64,000 nucleotides of DNA. It comes from Anoplolepis gracilipes (Eukaryota; Arthropoda; Insecta; Hymenoptera; Formicidae). The position numbers and the translations under genes were made by a program. The stretch covers positions 3,427,501 through 3,491,500 of the forward strand of contig NC_132979.1 in the NCBI RefSeq assembly GCF_047496725.1. Direction: 5' to 3'. Shown here one piece after another: positions 23,691 through 36,723 of the stretch. The notes under the pieces are model-generated. The model had not been told where the DNA came from and ran no database searches. It saw only the letters and a program-made list of their open reading frames with translations. How positions within the stretch are numbered: position 1 is the stretch's first letter; the number at the start of each line of letters is the position of its first letter.

Positions 23691-26058
23691 AGAAAGATCT
23701 TTTAATCTATAAAAATAAAGATAATTCGGCAAGTAGTACATTATATACATAATTTATTTTAACGATATTTTTAATAATAATAATTATAATATTGTATAAT
23801 ATTAAAGTTGCTCACAATTTATAGTAATATCTTTTAAAATATTTTTTCTGTATTGGAAATTTCAAGCTGAATATATTTCATTTTTTTCCTTTATGTTTTG
23901 GATATTTGCACGGGAATAGATATGGAAAGATAACTTTAAAATTATCTTCTAAAATTATCAGAAACGATAAATTGTAAACAAATTTCTGTAGAAAGAAAGA
24001 TATTAGTTTATGAACGACAAATAGAGAACAGCAAATTATAATGACAAAGTCTTTTTCTTTTGTAAAAAAGATATATAATGAAGAAGAGACACACGTACAA
24101 GTTATTGCTATTTTATTGTTATATTATTTCATTCTCATAGATTATAAAATTATCAGCTTTTATAATAATATGAATAAAAGCTCTCTTTCCTGTTAATAAA
24201 TTTCTGAATCATCATAATGGCAGCATCGTTGTAAAAGTAGATCTATGAGCGAAACTGTAAACATTTTCCATAGAAGATTACAGAATGCGATTTTTGTGAA
24301 ATTATTTAAAATAGCTAATATAACATCAGAACTTTTGCTTTTGATAAATGTTGAATTTTTTGAAAAAATGTTGATATAGATATTGCGATAACTGCTTAAA
24401 AGCTAAAACATTTTTTGCGTAGTAACTGTGATATCGTTGCAATTTTCTATTGCAATGACATTTTGAGACATGTTGATTATATTCCTAAAAACTTATCTTT
24501 TTTAAAATAGAAAAGTATTCAAAAATTAGATTTTAGCGTAACACGATATAATAAGATCTTAACAGTCTTTACGAAATATGCTAAACATAATATCATCAAT
24601 TCTTTGTAAGGTATAAATTGACTTTACTAATCTTTCATAATTTACAATTTAAGTATTTATTACTATTACAAATTCAGAAGTATGAAATTATAAACAGCGA
24701 GTAAATCTTATTACCTATGACAACTTATTATTTAATGCGATTATCTATAATTTCATTCGCAAAAGAATTATACGCTAACGAGAATTCATAAAATAATCGT
24801 CGTTACGTTTCCCTTGCGATAGAAACGAAGAGTTTTCGACCGCGGACGCGGAAGGAAAGTGTCGAGAGAAATGGCAACTAACGCCGGAAAGAAGCCGCAA
24901 AAAGTTACATGGCTTTCTGGCACGAGGAAAGGGACTCGGTATGAAAAAATGTTCCCCGTCTCTTAGAAATATTTTTAAACAATATATAATATTGCGACGT
25001 GTTTAAAAGATATTTACGAGAGAAAAAAAACTCTTATTATTTTATACACTTATATTTAAAAAATAAGAAATAATTTAAAAAATTATTATAATCATTATAA
25101 TTTTAAGGACATTTTTATTCATTAAATGCTAGACGGAAAAGCGTGAGCTTTCCCAAGCTGTCACTCGCGATTTGTTAATTGCGGTTGCGTTAATAAACTG
25201 TCATCGTAATTTGCCGTACTAACGCTTTCATATTTGAATCGCAATGAGCGACACGCTGAATGCGCGACCGCTCGCAAAAGTTCAGCATATGCATTTAACT
25301 AATTAACGAGCAAACAGTAATGTCAACGTACATTCACTATTACGACGGATAGGGCGGTTATTTCCCCGCATAAATACATTTCATTAATAGTTTACTATTT
25401 TGTAAATATACTTGTTAGAGCCAATTGTGCAAAAGTTACATCGTTCTGGAACGACAGACATTATACTCTCCAAGCAATTATTGAGAAGTAATCTTCGTCT
25501 AAATTAATAGATGGTATTATGGATTTAACAAGACAAAATAGATTTTAATTCCACAATATGGTCTACCCAATATAATTTAATAAATTATCATGCATTGATA
25601 ATCAAATCATAATGTATTTATACATCACAATGTATTTATACATAAATACATTTATACATGTAAAATTTTTGCAAAACCAGATTAATTTTTTTTTAATTAC
25701 ACAGTAACTCAATAATACGATCTCTATTTTTATATATCGCAAAAAAAAAAAATAAAATATCAAAGAAGAAAATCATGACATATTATGATTAAAATAAAAA
25801 GTATGATTGTGAATAATTATGCAAAGAGAACAGTAATGCGATGTAATAAGAAAAATTAATGGAGAACGTTAGAGAATTGAATATTCCACTTGCTTTTCTT
25901 CTTTCTTTCTCTTTACTGTCACAAATTATGTGATCACACATCATTAATGGGAATCTGCGGAATAAATTCATTCTCGTCCGTTTTGATCTTTATGATTAAA
26001 AAGTTACAAAAAATTCTAGGGAAAAGGAACAAAAAACGGAAAAGTAATAATGAACTAG

Positions 26059-26069
<11 letters not shown>

Positions 26070-26125
<56 letters not shown>
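26070..26125. repeat. (GA)n microsatellite
   Basis: This is an alternating GA run of about 55 bases. Confidence 0.95.
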
Positions 26126-26129
<4 letters not shown>

Positions 26130-29100
26130 TTTGAAACAGAATTATAAATCAAATTATGAATACTAAAGTATAAATAGAAAATGTGAAGAAAAGTAAATTA
26201 TAACGACAGACATTTTGCACTCAATTGAATTGATAATAATCCAGTATCATTTTGTGCGCATGAAATTTTATGATGATATTATAACAGTATTAATCGCGCG
26301 ATAGAGATAATCTCCTGCAACATCTTTATTAAGCTGCATAATTTTCTTTGTCGTAAGAACGTGATTTTTCTGAGAAGACAAAAAAAAACAAAAAAAAAAA
26401 AAGAAAACATTTATCCAGGCTCGTGTTGCGCGTAATTTAGCTCGCTGCATTCTTTTCCAACTTTTCGCATTCTCCGTCGTTTTTCATCTCGAGGCGTAAT
26501 ATAATTTCAGCCGCATCGGCGCCGTTCTTATTGAAAGGTATACACGGAGGAGGATAAAAGGAAGTGCATGGGCATCGGAAAGGAGCAATAAGGACGCTGA
26601 GATGCTTTCTGCTACGAGGAGCAACGCAAGGCAGGTAAGTAGGATACATCGCTGAACTCCGCGAAAAGGGAGATAAAAAGTCCGCGGGCCGACTTGCGAA
26701 TAATAACGAGACGCTCGCCGAGATCGAGAATGCGGCTCGCAGACGCAGAAAATGGACGGGGGGGAAAAGCGCGAGGGATAAAAAAACATGAGGACGTAAT
26801 AACTTTATTTCGCGCAGAGTCTCTGTGCCGAGACGAGAGATAAATGGCTGGACGAGGGGACGAATGGTGATTCGATGAAAGTTTACGACTATGTTTAAAG
26901 AGCAGTGGGATGACAATCTGTTTGATTATTATCTACGAATTTACTGCGTGTCGCGTGACGTGTGACAGCGACGTCAAAATCAGGCGAGAAAAGAACTGCA
27001 AATGTATGTGTGTGAAGAATGATTATGTATGATTTTATATTACTTAATAAACACACACAGAGCGATCTGTCAGAATATTCGTTGCGTTGGATGTGCGCGC
27101 AAATTAATTTCGAGTAAAAAATACATCTTCCGTAATGAAAATTATATTAAATCTAATATCAAAAAGACACATTTTTAAAACAAATTATTATAAAAATATT
27201 TCTGCACAAAATGAAAAGAGAAAGTATACACAAGTATCGATGACGAAATTATCGACTAGCAATATTTATACATTATTCAAAATAGCCTTAAATTTAAGGT
27301 CCTGATTTTCGAATATTACGATAAATATGTCAAACTGTCGCGTTTTGCAGCTCGACTTTTTGCCTTTCACGCGAAAGCCAATTACAATCGACATCTCCCG
27401 CCTCCCGTAAGTTTTGCGCGAATCTTTATCTTAATCACTTGCATCGATCCGCGGATGAGAACGAAAGCAGAAGAAAATGACAGAGCCGTGCCGACGATCG
27501 GATAATGCAAATTTAAACGAATAGCACAATTTAGTGGAGACCGTGTTTCGCCGAGATGATACCGAGAGGGTCTCTCTTGTTCTCGCCGCGCAGCATCCTC
27601 ATCAAGCAGCAGTTTGACGACGATGCATCGTCGAGATTCTGTGATGCAATTTCCTGACACGTCTATCATCTTACCCTTATTCCGGCCCCCGAGTGTGACG
27701 AGACATATGAGTCGGGATTGGGCGTAATATCGACAAGAGAGAAATATGTATATCGATGATATAGGGGGAAATCCATATGCAAAATAATAGCCGAGATCGC
27801 CGCGTATATGAACGACGCGACAACGCGCTTCCGTGCTCACCGTTTTACATGCAAAACACGGGCTAGCGGGATAAAGCGTGAAATAATATCTGCTATTGCT
27901 AGGTCTATCGATTTTGCCGGACCGATGGAAAATCTATCGTCCTCTTCCATTCCGATTCTTCTCTTTGCCCGTTTCAACAACGAAAACTGGGAATATAAGC
28001 ACACGAGAATGAAACGCGAGTGTCGAAAAGTAATGGAGAAATTAATCAGGCCCAGTGTGTTTTACAGACGGTTTTTCGGAAGGACTTGATGTAATTTTCC
28101 ATCAGTAATATGTTCCCAGGTTTATAATACGAAATTATATTATTATGTCAGCACGGAAATCTAGTTTTCCATTCATTTTTACAATTGTCCAACTTATATT
28201 CTCCATAATCAATTATCAAAATTCAACAATTTTATTAATTACTAATTTCTAACAATTATCACAACTTCCAATTTCTTTATTAAGCCCGAATAAACGAGAT
28301 CGAGCGGAACATCGGATACTGATATGACTCGGAGGCAGATAAGAATAGAGGTACGTGTTTTTCCGAAGATACGACCGCGTAGCGAGATTCGCGTTATATT
28401 AGCGAGATGCAAAACGGAATCGTGGTCGGGAAAAAAGAGAGGCTCGTGCTGATACGCGGATAAAACGTGGATGTAAGCGAACAGAGAAAATCTAACGAGC
28501 TCTTCACTGCTCGGCTACGAGAACGAGCAAGGTGACTGCTGCCTGCCGGCTCCCTATCCCCTTCTATATCTGAAAATCGGGAATAGCCCCGGGGCCCTTG
28601 GGGTTGCCGTCCTCTACGGTTACCGCCTCGTGCTTTCACCCAGCCACCCCTAAACGTCGTAATTGGAGTCTACTCCCTTCTTGTACCAGACTCTGCTCTC
28701 TTCTTCGTCTGCCACGCCATCCTGTTGCGAACCATGCACGTACAGTTGACGTCAGAATGATTCAGACACTTTCCAGTTATCAATTTCTATAGATTTTTTT
28801 TCCTTATTATTCATTAATTAAAAGCAGACGAGTATAGTTACTACACATTACTACAGATTATTATTATATTTTTTATTTTATATTTTATAAATTTGTAACA
28901 AATACTTAAATTGTAAATTATGAAAAGCAAATAAAGTTAACTAATAACAACTTAAAAAAATTGCGGATTATGTTTAGGTTATTTCGTAAGAGGTTGTTAA
29001 AATCTTATTTTATAATATTGCATTAAAATCTAGTCTCTAAACACTTATCTTTAAAAAAAAATAAATTTTAAGAAATGTTATTAACATGTCTCACAATGTC

Positions 29101-30078
29101 GTAAAGAGTCGAAAATAATCGATATTTAATTTACACGCTAATTCCCTTTAATTCGTTGTCAATGTCACTACGTTTCTAATTGAAATTAAACTCTGACCGC
29201 ACCGCGTGTGATTGTTCTCAGAGTTTTAATAATGTAGTATGAACTTATATCGCAAACAATATCAAATTTTGTGGATACAAGAGATTGAAGTGTATATCCA
29301 AGTAAGAAAATTGTTCTTTAAAATTTTTTCAAAATAATCTTTCCAAAGTTTATAATTGATTTGAAAAAAAAACTATTTGACTACTAAATGCAAACGTTAA
29401 TGATACCAAATGATGAATGGTACTTAAATAATATAATAAAATTATATTTATCTTTTTTAACAGTTTAATCTTTGCAATATTTGCATATACAAAAAGATAT
29501 AGTATTAGCTACACAAATTTATTTAATTAATAATGAAATATAAACATTCGTATATTATCAAATAAAATTTATACATGTATATATGTAATAAAATATATCG
29601 AAGTAACTTTTTTAAAAAATAAGAAAAAAACAAAATAATTTTTTTCTTGTTATTTCTTGTTAATAACATCTTTTTTCTTTTTATTGAAAATTAAAAAAAA
29701 AGTAACGCTTGTTCGCGTTTTAACATAGAACAGGAAATGCACGTGAAGTATTCGTGCTCGGTATAAATTCTGATTTATCGTCCATGGCGATACTTTATGG
29801 AACTACGTGCATGCGCGATGGCTACTTTATAATCCAACCCCTCGGTCGCTTCCTGCTATAATGAGCAGATAACGATAATTGTGGTAATAAACGGTGATGA
29901 TAAGAAGCAACTTTCTTCTTTTCTGACAGGCTAACACGCATCATGAGATGCCGCTGCTATTTAAGTATGATGGCCGATGATAAATGTTTATTGCATGCAA
30001 AAAGAGCAAGTGCTTTATATTTTCAGACGCCTCCGCCAGGGCCAATGCATATTAGATACTTTCACAAAAAGAAGCACG

Positions 30079-30171
30079 ATTCAAGACTTATCGATATGAG
30101 TATATTATCTTCAAGATTTTGTATACAAATATGTATATATTATATAATAGTCATATCGATAAGTCTTGAAT
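30079..30171. repeat. Hairpin with perfect 21-bp stem
   Basis: Positions 30079-30099 (ATTCAAGACTTATCGATATGA) are the exact reverse complement of 30151-30171, with a 51-base AT-rich loop. The stem length is in the miRNA range, but pairing stops abruptly at both ends and the loop is long, so it could equally be a decayed fold-back element. No known miRNA seed was recognised. Confidence 0.6.
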
Positions 30172-30680
30172 ATAATTTCATTAGTATTGTTCAATCTAGC
30201 ATTGCTTAAATAATTTTTTTTAATTTTTCTGTTTTGTATTAATTTTTGGATATCTAGAAATTTTTAATATTTAGCATTATTATTTTTATGAGAAATTAAT
30301 CTAACCTAACTATTTTGTACAACAGTTCTTTTTCAATTAAAATATTTCTATTTAAAATTGCATAAGTTTTAAGTTAGTGCAATTTTTTTATCATTATTTT
30401 GTAAAAATTGTATATAACTTTTTTTGATTGTTTTAAACTCAAAATATAACGCTTCTCTTTACTTTTATACAAATAAAAAAACCTATATTGTAAAAGTTTT
30501 TTACGCAATAATACATATACTTACAACAATTTTTTACAATTAGAGTATTTGCTGTCTTTTTTTATCTTTTTAAAAAATAAAATTTAAAGATTATAAAATA
30601 TATGCGTTGACAGTTATTATCAATTCTTATCTTATATATATATATATATAAAATATCTATATATAAGGAAGTGTTTGTAT

Positions 30681-30700
30681 GGATCACGAAAAGCATAAAA
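30681..30700 (+). promoter_or_regulatory. Conserved upstream element of peptide unit 2
   Basis: GGATCACGAAAAGCATAAAA lies about 190 bp before the ATG, matching the elements of units 1, 3 and 5. Confidence 0.5.
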
Positions 30701-30793
30701 CAATTTATTATAGGTCTATAATATTTATCATATAAATGTCATGTTTACTTCAAAACTGGCTTGGATAAAAATTTTATTACACACAGATTCTGC

Positions 30794-30799
30794 TATAAA
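30794..30799 (+). promoter_or_regulatory. TATA box of peptide unit 2
   Basis: TATAAAG lies 78 bp before the ATG, inside the conserved proximal block. Confidence 0.55.
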
Positions 30800-30871
30800 G
30801 TTCAGCAGGTCGAATACAATCTCTACTAAAATTTAAATCTTGCTTTGCTAAATGTTTTGCAAAACTAAATT

Positions 30872-31073
30872 ATGAAAGCAAGTTTAACTTTTTTTGTGGT
30901 CGTTTTTAATTACTATTTTTAGTGAAGTTATTGGTGCAACAATTCCTAATCTTGCGCCTGAATTAACAGATATCTTTGAAAAAGTTATCGACTTAATAAT
31001 GAGTTTACCGAGAAAAGTCACAGTAAATCAACTTTATACAGTTCCAATGGTGAGGCCTATGCCTGTACTCTAA
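30872..31073 (+). pseudogene. Broken secreted-peptide gene, family member 2
   Basis: The ATG and first residues (MKASLTFFVVVF) match the family signal peptide. Compared with member 1, roughly 18 bases are then missing from the hydrophobic core and the frame shifts, giving a TAG at 30920-30922 after only 16 codons. Beyond the break, one frame stays open from 30909 to a TAA at 31071-31073 and still resembles a mature peptide start. The promoter block, a donor at 31107, the acceptor TTTCTTTCAG ending 31349 and a 3' exon are all present, so it may still be transcribed. Loss of the signal core should abolish secretion. It could be an assembly error, but the size of the gap argues for a true deletion. 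Confidence 0.7.
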
Positions 31074-31106
31074 ACTCTCAGTGTTCTCTAAAAACAATTT
31101 TACAAT

Positions 31107-31268
31107 GTAAGTAAAATGTGTATGTCAGAAATATCTATATAAATTTTAAGAAATTAACTACAGAGGATTCTATAGAAATTATGAGAATATATTTAATAGC
31201 TATATCTTAAAGTTATAAATATTTAATTATAATAAAACATTTTTCTTATTATATGTATATGTATATAT

Positions 31269-31332
<64 letters not shown>

Positions 31333-31349
31333 ATATTTTTTTCTTTCAG
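31107..31349 (+). other. 3' UTR intron of broken member 2
   Basis: The donor is CAAT|GTAAGTAA and the acceptor TTTCTTTCAG|A. It contains a TA microsatellite at about 31261-31329. Confidence 0.6.
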
Positions 31350-31590
31350 ATTTTTTAAATTTATAACGACATGATAAAAATAACAATTCTGTCAACAATC
31401 ATGTACAATTAAATTGCGAAAATATTCTAGTAATAGTATTAAAAATTAATCTTAACACTCTTAACAAATGAAACTTTTTCAATATGTCAAACATTTATTT
31501 TTTCTTTTATGAATGTGTTTATCGATAAAATATATTCTGCCTATTTATGTAAATAAAAAGAATGAAATGAAATAAATAGTATAAAAGATA
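31350..31590 (+). other. 3' UTR exon of broken member 2
   Basis: This matches the 3' exon of member 1 (TAACGACATGATAAAAATAA and onward), with AATAAA at 31552-31557. Confidence 0.55.
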
Positions 31591-31785
31591 GAGAAACATC
31601 TTTTAATCTATAATTAAAATAATCCAATATAAAATTATAAACACAATTTATTTTTGCGGCTTATATAAAGATGATATTATATATAATATTAAGCTTGCTC
31701 TTAATTTATAGCAATGACTTAATATGGTTTTTCTGCATTAGTATTTTCAACCATAATATATTTTTTTTTTTCTCTTTATGTGTTA

Positions 31786-31825
<40 letters not shown>

Positions 31826-32329
31826 TCTCGGATATATAAAAATAACTTTTAATAATAAAATTATTAGAAACGATAAATTGTAAATAAACTTCTTAAAAAG
31901 AAAGTATCAATTTATGAGTAACAAGTAGACAGTAGCAAATAATTGACAGTTTTTTGTAAAAGAAAAAAGAATATATAATAGAGAAGACACATATAATAGT
32001 TATTGCTATTTTTGTTGTTATTTTATTCTCAGATTTTAGAATTATTAGCTTTTATATTAATACCAACAAGCTTTCTTTCCTATTAATTTTTAATTTGAAT
32101 TATAATAACAATATCGTTTCAATGAAATAGATATTTCACATAAGAATAATTTTTCATAAAAAGTTATAGAATGCGATTTTTGTAATGAAATTATTCAAAA
32201 TAACTAGTATTAATATTCGAAATAATTAATATAACATTTAAAGATTATAAATTATGCGTGTTGATAATTATTATCAATTCTTATCTCACATCTATATATT
32301 GTAAAGAATGGATCACGAAGTGTCCGAAT

Positions 32330-32349
32330 GGATCACGAGAAGCATAAAA
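32330..32349 (+). promoter_or_regulatory. Conserved upstream element of peptide unit 3, partly duplicated
   Basis: GGATCACGAGAAGCATAAAA lies about 260 bp before the ATG. A partial copy (ATGGATCACGAAG) sits just upstream at 32308-32320, so the element has begun to duplicate in tandem. Confidence 0.5.
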
Positions 32350-32525
32350 TAACATTGTTTATTACATGTATATCTGTAATATTCATAACTATATAACTAT
32401 CATATTTATTTTAAAACTAATACAAAAATATAAAACTTGTATAAAATTAATATAAAACTGATATAAAAATTTATAATACAATTTTTTATTACTTAGATAA
32501 AAATTTTATTACGCACAAGTTCGCC

Positions 32526-32531
32526 TATAAA
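32526..32531 (+). promoter_or_regulatory. TATA box of peptide gene 3
   Basis: TATAAAATCGGACAGGTCGA lies 81 bp before the ATG and matches the block in units 1, 2 and 5. Confidence 0.65.
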
Positions 32532-32606
32532 ATCGGACAGGTCGAATACAATCTCCAATAGAACTTAAATTTTGCTTTACTAAATATTTCGAAGAAATAA
32601 ACATAA

Positions 32607-32852
32607 ATGAAGGGAAAAGCTTTTGTGTTTGTGCTTGTCTTGATTCTAGGAATTATTATTCCTAGTAAAGTAACTGCAACAGCTGTTTCTAATGCAGTTC
32701 CTTCAGTCGTAATTCTTCAAAGTATCATAGAGGACATTATATTGTTCTTGACATTTTTGGGAGAACTTCCACCATCTGTCATAAATGTTATATTGTATAT
32801 TGTAGGACTTGTGGGACACCTAATAGCTTTCTTCATTTCATTATACTCATAA
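32607..32852 (+). CDS. Small secreted peptide precursor, family member 3 (very hydrophobic mature part)
   Basis: This is an 81-residue precursor. Residues 1-24 (MKGKAFVFVLVLILG… ending KVTA) match the family signal peptide. The mature part of about 57 residues has no lysine, arginine or cysteine. It has two hydrophobic helices (about VVILQSIIEDIILFLTFLG and VINVILYIVGLVGHLIAFF) around a PPS turn. It could be a membrane-inserting peptide, or a small membrane protein if the signal is not cleaved. It begins close to unit 2 in head-to-tail order. A donor (CAT|GTAAGT, 32864) follows the stop by 11 bases, but unit 3 lacks its own matching 3' exon; the next one is at 34521. Function is not recognised. 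Confidence 0.75.
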   Translation: MKGKAFVFVLVLILGIIIPSKVTATAVSNAVPSVVILQSIIEDIILFLTFLGELPPSVINVILYIVGLVGHLIAFFISLYS

Positions 32853-33245
32853 TGATTTTACATGTAAGTAAATTTTTTAAATAAAAAAAATATTTAGTGT
32901 AAATAATAAATATATAAATTTAAAATACATAAATATATAAATTTAAAAAAATATATGTATAATAAATTTTTGGAATTAGCTAAACTATTTTTAAATTCTA
33001 TAAAAACTTATAATACTTATAATAATAGTAATACATAACACATTTACATTACGTGTCAGAAATATAAAATAAAATGTTTACATATAAATTAAAAAGAAAT
33101 TAACTATAGCAAATGATATATATTCCATAACAATTATGAAAATAAATTTAATATTTATATCTAAAATTTGATGAAACATTTCTTATTATAATAATAACGC
33201 GTAAAATCTTATTTTATATATCTGACATAATTTATTGTATATATA

Positions 33246-33685
33246 CAAAGTCCGAGATTTAACCGAACTATTAAAATGTGTTCTAAAGGTCATTCTAAGT
33301 AAAAAAGTTTATATACACTATAGATTAACTTGGCTTATATACGTTATAGATTTAATTTAGAGATTAATTTGACTCATTAGTTATTAAGACATAGACAATT
33401 ATATTAATATTGTAACTAACAAAAAATATTAGACATTTATCATTTTTTCATGAATATTATTCTCTAAAGCTAAATGTCTTAAGACATGTTTTAAAAGTTA
33501 CTTAACTTTTTACTTGACACTTTGAAACTCTCTACTAAAAAGTATAGTATACCCAAAAAGGATATAACAGAATAGTAAAATTGCTTTGAAGATAAAATTG
33601 CTTGAAGATAATTTAACATAGTGACTATCTGACATGAGAGTAACTTGCGTTATGTAACGTTTCAGCTTCCGAAATCTCTCCGTTA
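33246..33685. other. Sequence interrupting the junction of units 3 and 4
   Basis: Homology to unit 1 downstream sequence breaks near 33245, and homology to the family resumes near 33688. The 440 bp between look unrelated to other units and may be an insertion that removed the 3' end of unit 3 and the 5' end of unit 4. No terminal repeats were recognised. Confidence 0.4.
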
Positions 33686-33687
33686 GG

Positions 33688-33842
33688 GTGTTACGTCATT
33701 GCTACAACTGTTTCTAGTTCTGTGCCTGAAACAGACCTTAAAAAAGTTATCGACTAATAATTAAAATAATTTTATTGATAAAAATTGAAGTAAGTCTCTC
33801 TCCTCCTCCACTCCTAATAATTGTACCGAACATCTAATCTAA
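33688..33842 (+). pseudogene. 5'-truncated secreted-peptide gene remnant, family member 4
   Basis: Sequence matching the mature-peptide part of members 2 and 3 starts here without promoter, ATG or signal peptide. Compared with member 2, a one-base loss near 33755 brings a TAA (33755-33757) into frame. The splice donor is changed from GTAAGT to GTATAA. A good acceptor and 3' exon follow at 34521. The copy is dead as a coding gene. Confidence 0.6.
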
Positions 33843-33919
33843 ACTCTCAGAGTTCTCTAGAAATAATTTTACAGTATAATTAAATTTTTTAAATTATAAG
33901 ATATCTATTGAAAATAATA

Positions 33920-33921
<2 letters not shown>

Positions 33922-33966
<45 letters not shown>
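33922..33966. repeat. (TA)n microsatellite
   Basis: This alternating AT run of about 45 bases lies inside the former intron of peptide unit 4. Confidence 0.9.
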
Positions 33967-33972
<6 letters not shown>

Positions 33973-34520
33973 CATATATCATGAATTTCTTTTGAATGAA
34001 TTTTGCTGAATGACAGATGATTAGCTAATAGACTAACTATTAAAACTTATAATAATAATACATAACATGTTAGTATATTATATGCACATCAGAAATGTCT
34101 ATATAAATTAGAAAAAAATATTAACTATAGAGCAGATGACAAAAATTATGGGAATAAATTTAATTTTAAATAAAAATTTAAAATTACATCTAAAAGTTTA
34201 TAAAACATTTTTTCTCTTATATGTATATATATATAAACATTTATCATATATAATTTTTACTTTTAATTAATATATTATATTCTATATATATAGAAGACAA
34301 TATATTAATTAAAAATAAACATTATTTATGATAAATATTTCTTTTTTGCAAATAGCATTTATTTCCACATCAAAAGCAGTTCATTGTGACATTTATAAAT
34401 TATAAATACTTTAAATTTAGTTTGCATTGAATCGTGTAATTTCTTTCGTATATAGAAATATTCTGGATAAAAACTTTTTTATTTTAAATTTGATAATATT
34501 ATTCTTATATTTTCTTTCAG

Positions 34521-34770
34521 ATTTTTAAGACCTGTAACAGGATAAAAATAACGATCTTGTCAACAATCATGTACAATTAAATGGCGAACATCTTTGTTAG
34601 TAACATTACTAAAAATTTAATCTTAACAATCTTAAAAACATGAAAATATTTGGTTAGGTAAAATATTAATTTATTTTTCTTATAAACTTCTTTTGTCGAC
34701 AAAATATATTCCATCTATCTATATGTAAATGAAAAGAATAAAAATTGAAATAAATAGCATTAAAGAAGAA
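34521..34770 (+). other. 3' UTR exon of peptide unit 4, possibly used by gene 3
   Basis: It starts after TTTCTTTCAG and matches the 3' exons of units 1, 2 and 5 (GGATAAAAATAACGATCTTG…), with AATAAA at 34737-34742. As unit 4 has no promoter and a broken donor while unit 3 has a donor without a nearby acceptor, splicing 32864 to 34521 is plausible (intron of about 1.66 kb). Confidence 0.5.
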
Positions 34771-36723
34771 ATATTATTTAACCTATAAAATTGAAGAATT
34801 CAATAATAAGTATATTTAAGATAAAATTTATTTTTGCAATTTATAATATTGATAATAATTATAATATTAAATCTGTTCATAATTTAGAGTAATAACTTAA
34901 GAAAATAAATGTAAAAAGATAAGCTTCTTAAAAGAAAAATATCAATTTGTGATAACAAGTAGAGAACGATAAATAATACTGACAGTCTTTTTCTCTTGTA
35001 AAAGAAAATATAGAGAAAATATAGAGAATACTCATACATGTATACACATTATATAATAATCGGTATTTTATATAATCATATTATTTTATTCTCAGATTTT
35101 TTATTTATTAGCTTTTATATTAATACAAAAAAGTTCTGTTTTCTAGTAAGAAATATCGATTTTGAACATAATGGCAGTATCGTTGCGATTTATTTCACAC
35201 AGAAATTGATGAACAAAATTGTAAATATTTTTAAAAGATTATGGAATACGATTTTTGTGAAATTACTTAAAATAGTATCATAACATCAGAACTCTGGATT
35301 TTAAAAATATTGATATAGATTTCAATGTTTCTTAAAAGCTTTTCATTCTTTATGTACAAACTGCGATATCTTTGTTACAAATATCTCTAACATCTTACTT
35401 TAATAACATCTCTAAAAACTTACATTGAAATAGTTGAAATAAAACATATTAATAAAATTTCTAAAAACTTATGTTTTTAAAAAAGTGAAAAAGACGCCAG
35501 GAGGAGATATGTTACCTACACCAATTACTAAAAACTGTTATATGTATTACATTAGAAAATTATTTTACAAAACAGTTATTTTAATTTGTACATATTAACG
35601 AAATTGTTAAAATGACAGAGCATTATTCACTCGAAGATTTCTTCGCCAAGAATCGTACAGTGAAATTCTAAACATGCCGCCGTGTGTCGACCTTCGCGAA
35701 ACTTGAATTATCGCCGCAAACGCGGCCGGTCGGTTCAAATGAGATTCGGTCAATGGGAATGCTTGGGAATGCTTTATACAAGTTTACTATGCACGCCAAG
35801 TTTACCTAAACGTAGTTAGCCGCTATGATTACGGAACTATTGTTGTAATGCCACGCGGTTGATATTCCAAACGTCTCTGTTTGAACATTATCATGTATGC
35901 GTTCAGGTAGCGTATAAAACTCGATAGCATTTATCCTCGCTCGACATACTTGCGCGAAATTAGTTTTAATTATGTGGCTTTTATGCATTACTTCCTTGGC
36001 AGTTGCATCACGTTTTTCGCCAGAGCTACGTACTCGGAGCGAGCGAGCGATCTAATTTATCACGGTGGCCGGTCAGACAGTCGTGAAATTGCATTCTCGC
36101 GAATGCACGCCTGACATAACGTTCCTACATCACCGTTGAAACTTGCATTCATTGCTGGCAAATCGCATTATAATGTTACGTATATAATTATTATTATCGT
36201 TAGATATTATTAATATTATATTATCGTCGCCGTTGGCATTTCGCCAGAGTTTAATCAAGCGTTTAATATTGTAAAAACGTTTTATCTTTGACGTAATAAG
36301 CACAGTTATACCGTTGTAAATTTATTGCATTTTGCGCCCTTTGGGTCGTAAGCTCATTATAAGGCTAAAGAAATGCAATCCTCAATCTAGCTAACGCGAA
36401 CGCGACTCAAAGGGGTATAAAAATTTACCTCGAGGACGAACTGTTATTTTGCTTAAAATATTTTTCGCGTGCACCTTGCGTATTTGGCATTTTAGATTTA
36501 CATATCGTAACGAAGATTTATGGAGGCCCCCTTACGATTTTATTCGCGCACAGGTTTATATTCATTAGCCCTTCCGCGAAATAAGACACGCGATAACTCG
36601 GCGCGCTCTAGAGCGCCTTTATGAAAGGGATCTAGTAATTTTTGGCGGAAAAATACGCGTATATGGCTCACCCTATATGCATAAGTTAAATAGGCTCGAC
36701 GTGGCGTGCAAGGTCTATTCCTA

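Larger units (their letters stand above)
24560..30270. other. Intergenic between peptide units, no gene seen
   Basis: About 5.7 kb separate unit 1 from unit 2. The stretch has AT-rich flanks and CpG-rich blocks at about 24.78-24.95, 26.4-27.0, 27.3-28.1 and 28.3-28.75 kb. The longest open frames (159 codons at 26437-26916 and 152 at 27382-27840, both minus) are low complexity or unrecognisable. A GA microsatellite lies at 26070-26125 and a 21-bp-stem hairpin at 30079-30171. Confidence 0.5.

Noticed and set aside
26437..26916. 159-codon open frame, minus strand
   Set aside because: Overlaps a second open frame on the same strand, is serine/leucine-rich without domain, and has no splice or promoter context. 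GC-rich non-coding DNA gives such frames.
27382..27840. 152-codon open frame, minus strand
   Set aside because: No recognisable domain and a competing frame on the other strand; composition explains its length.
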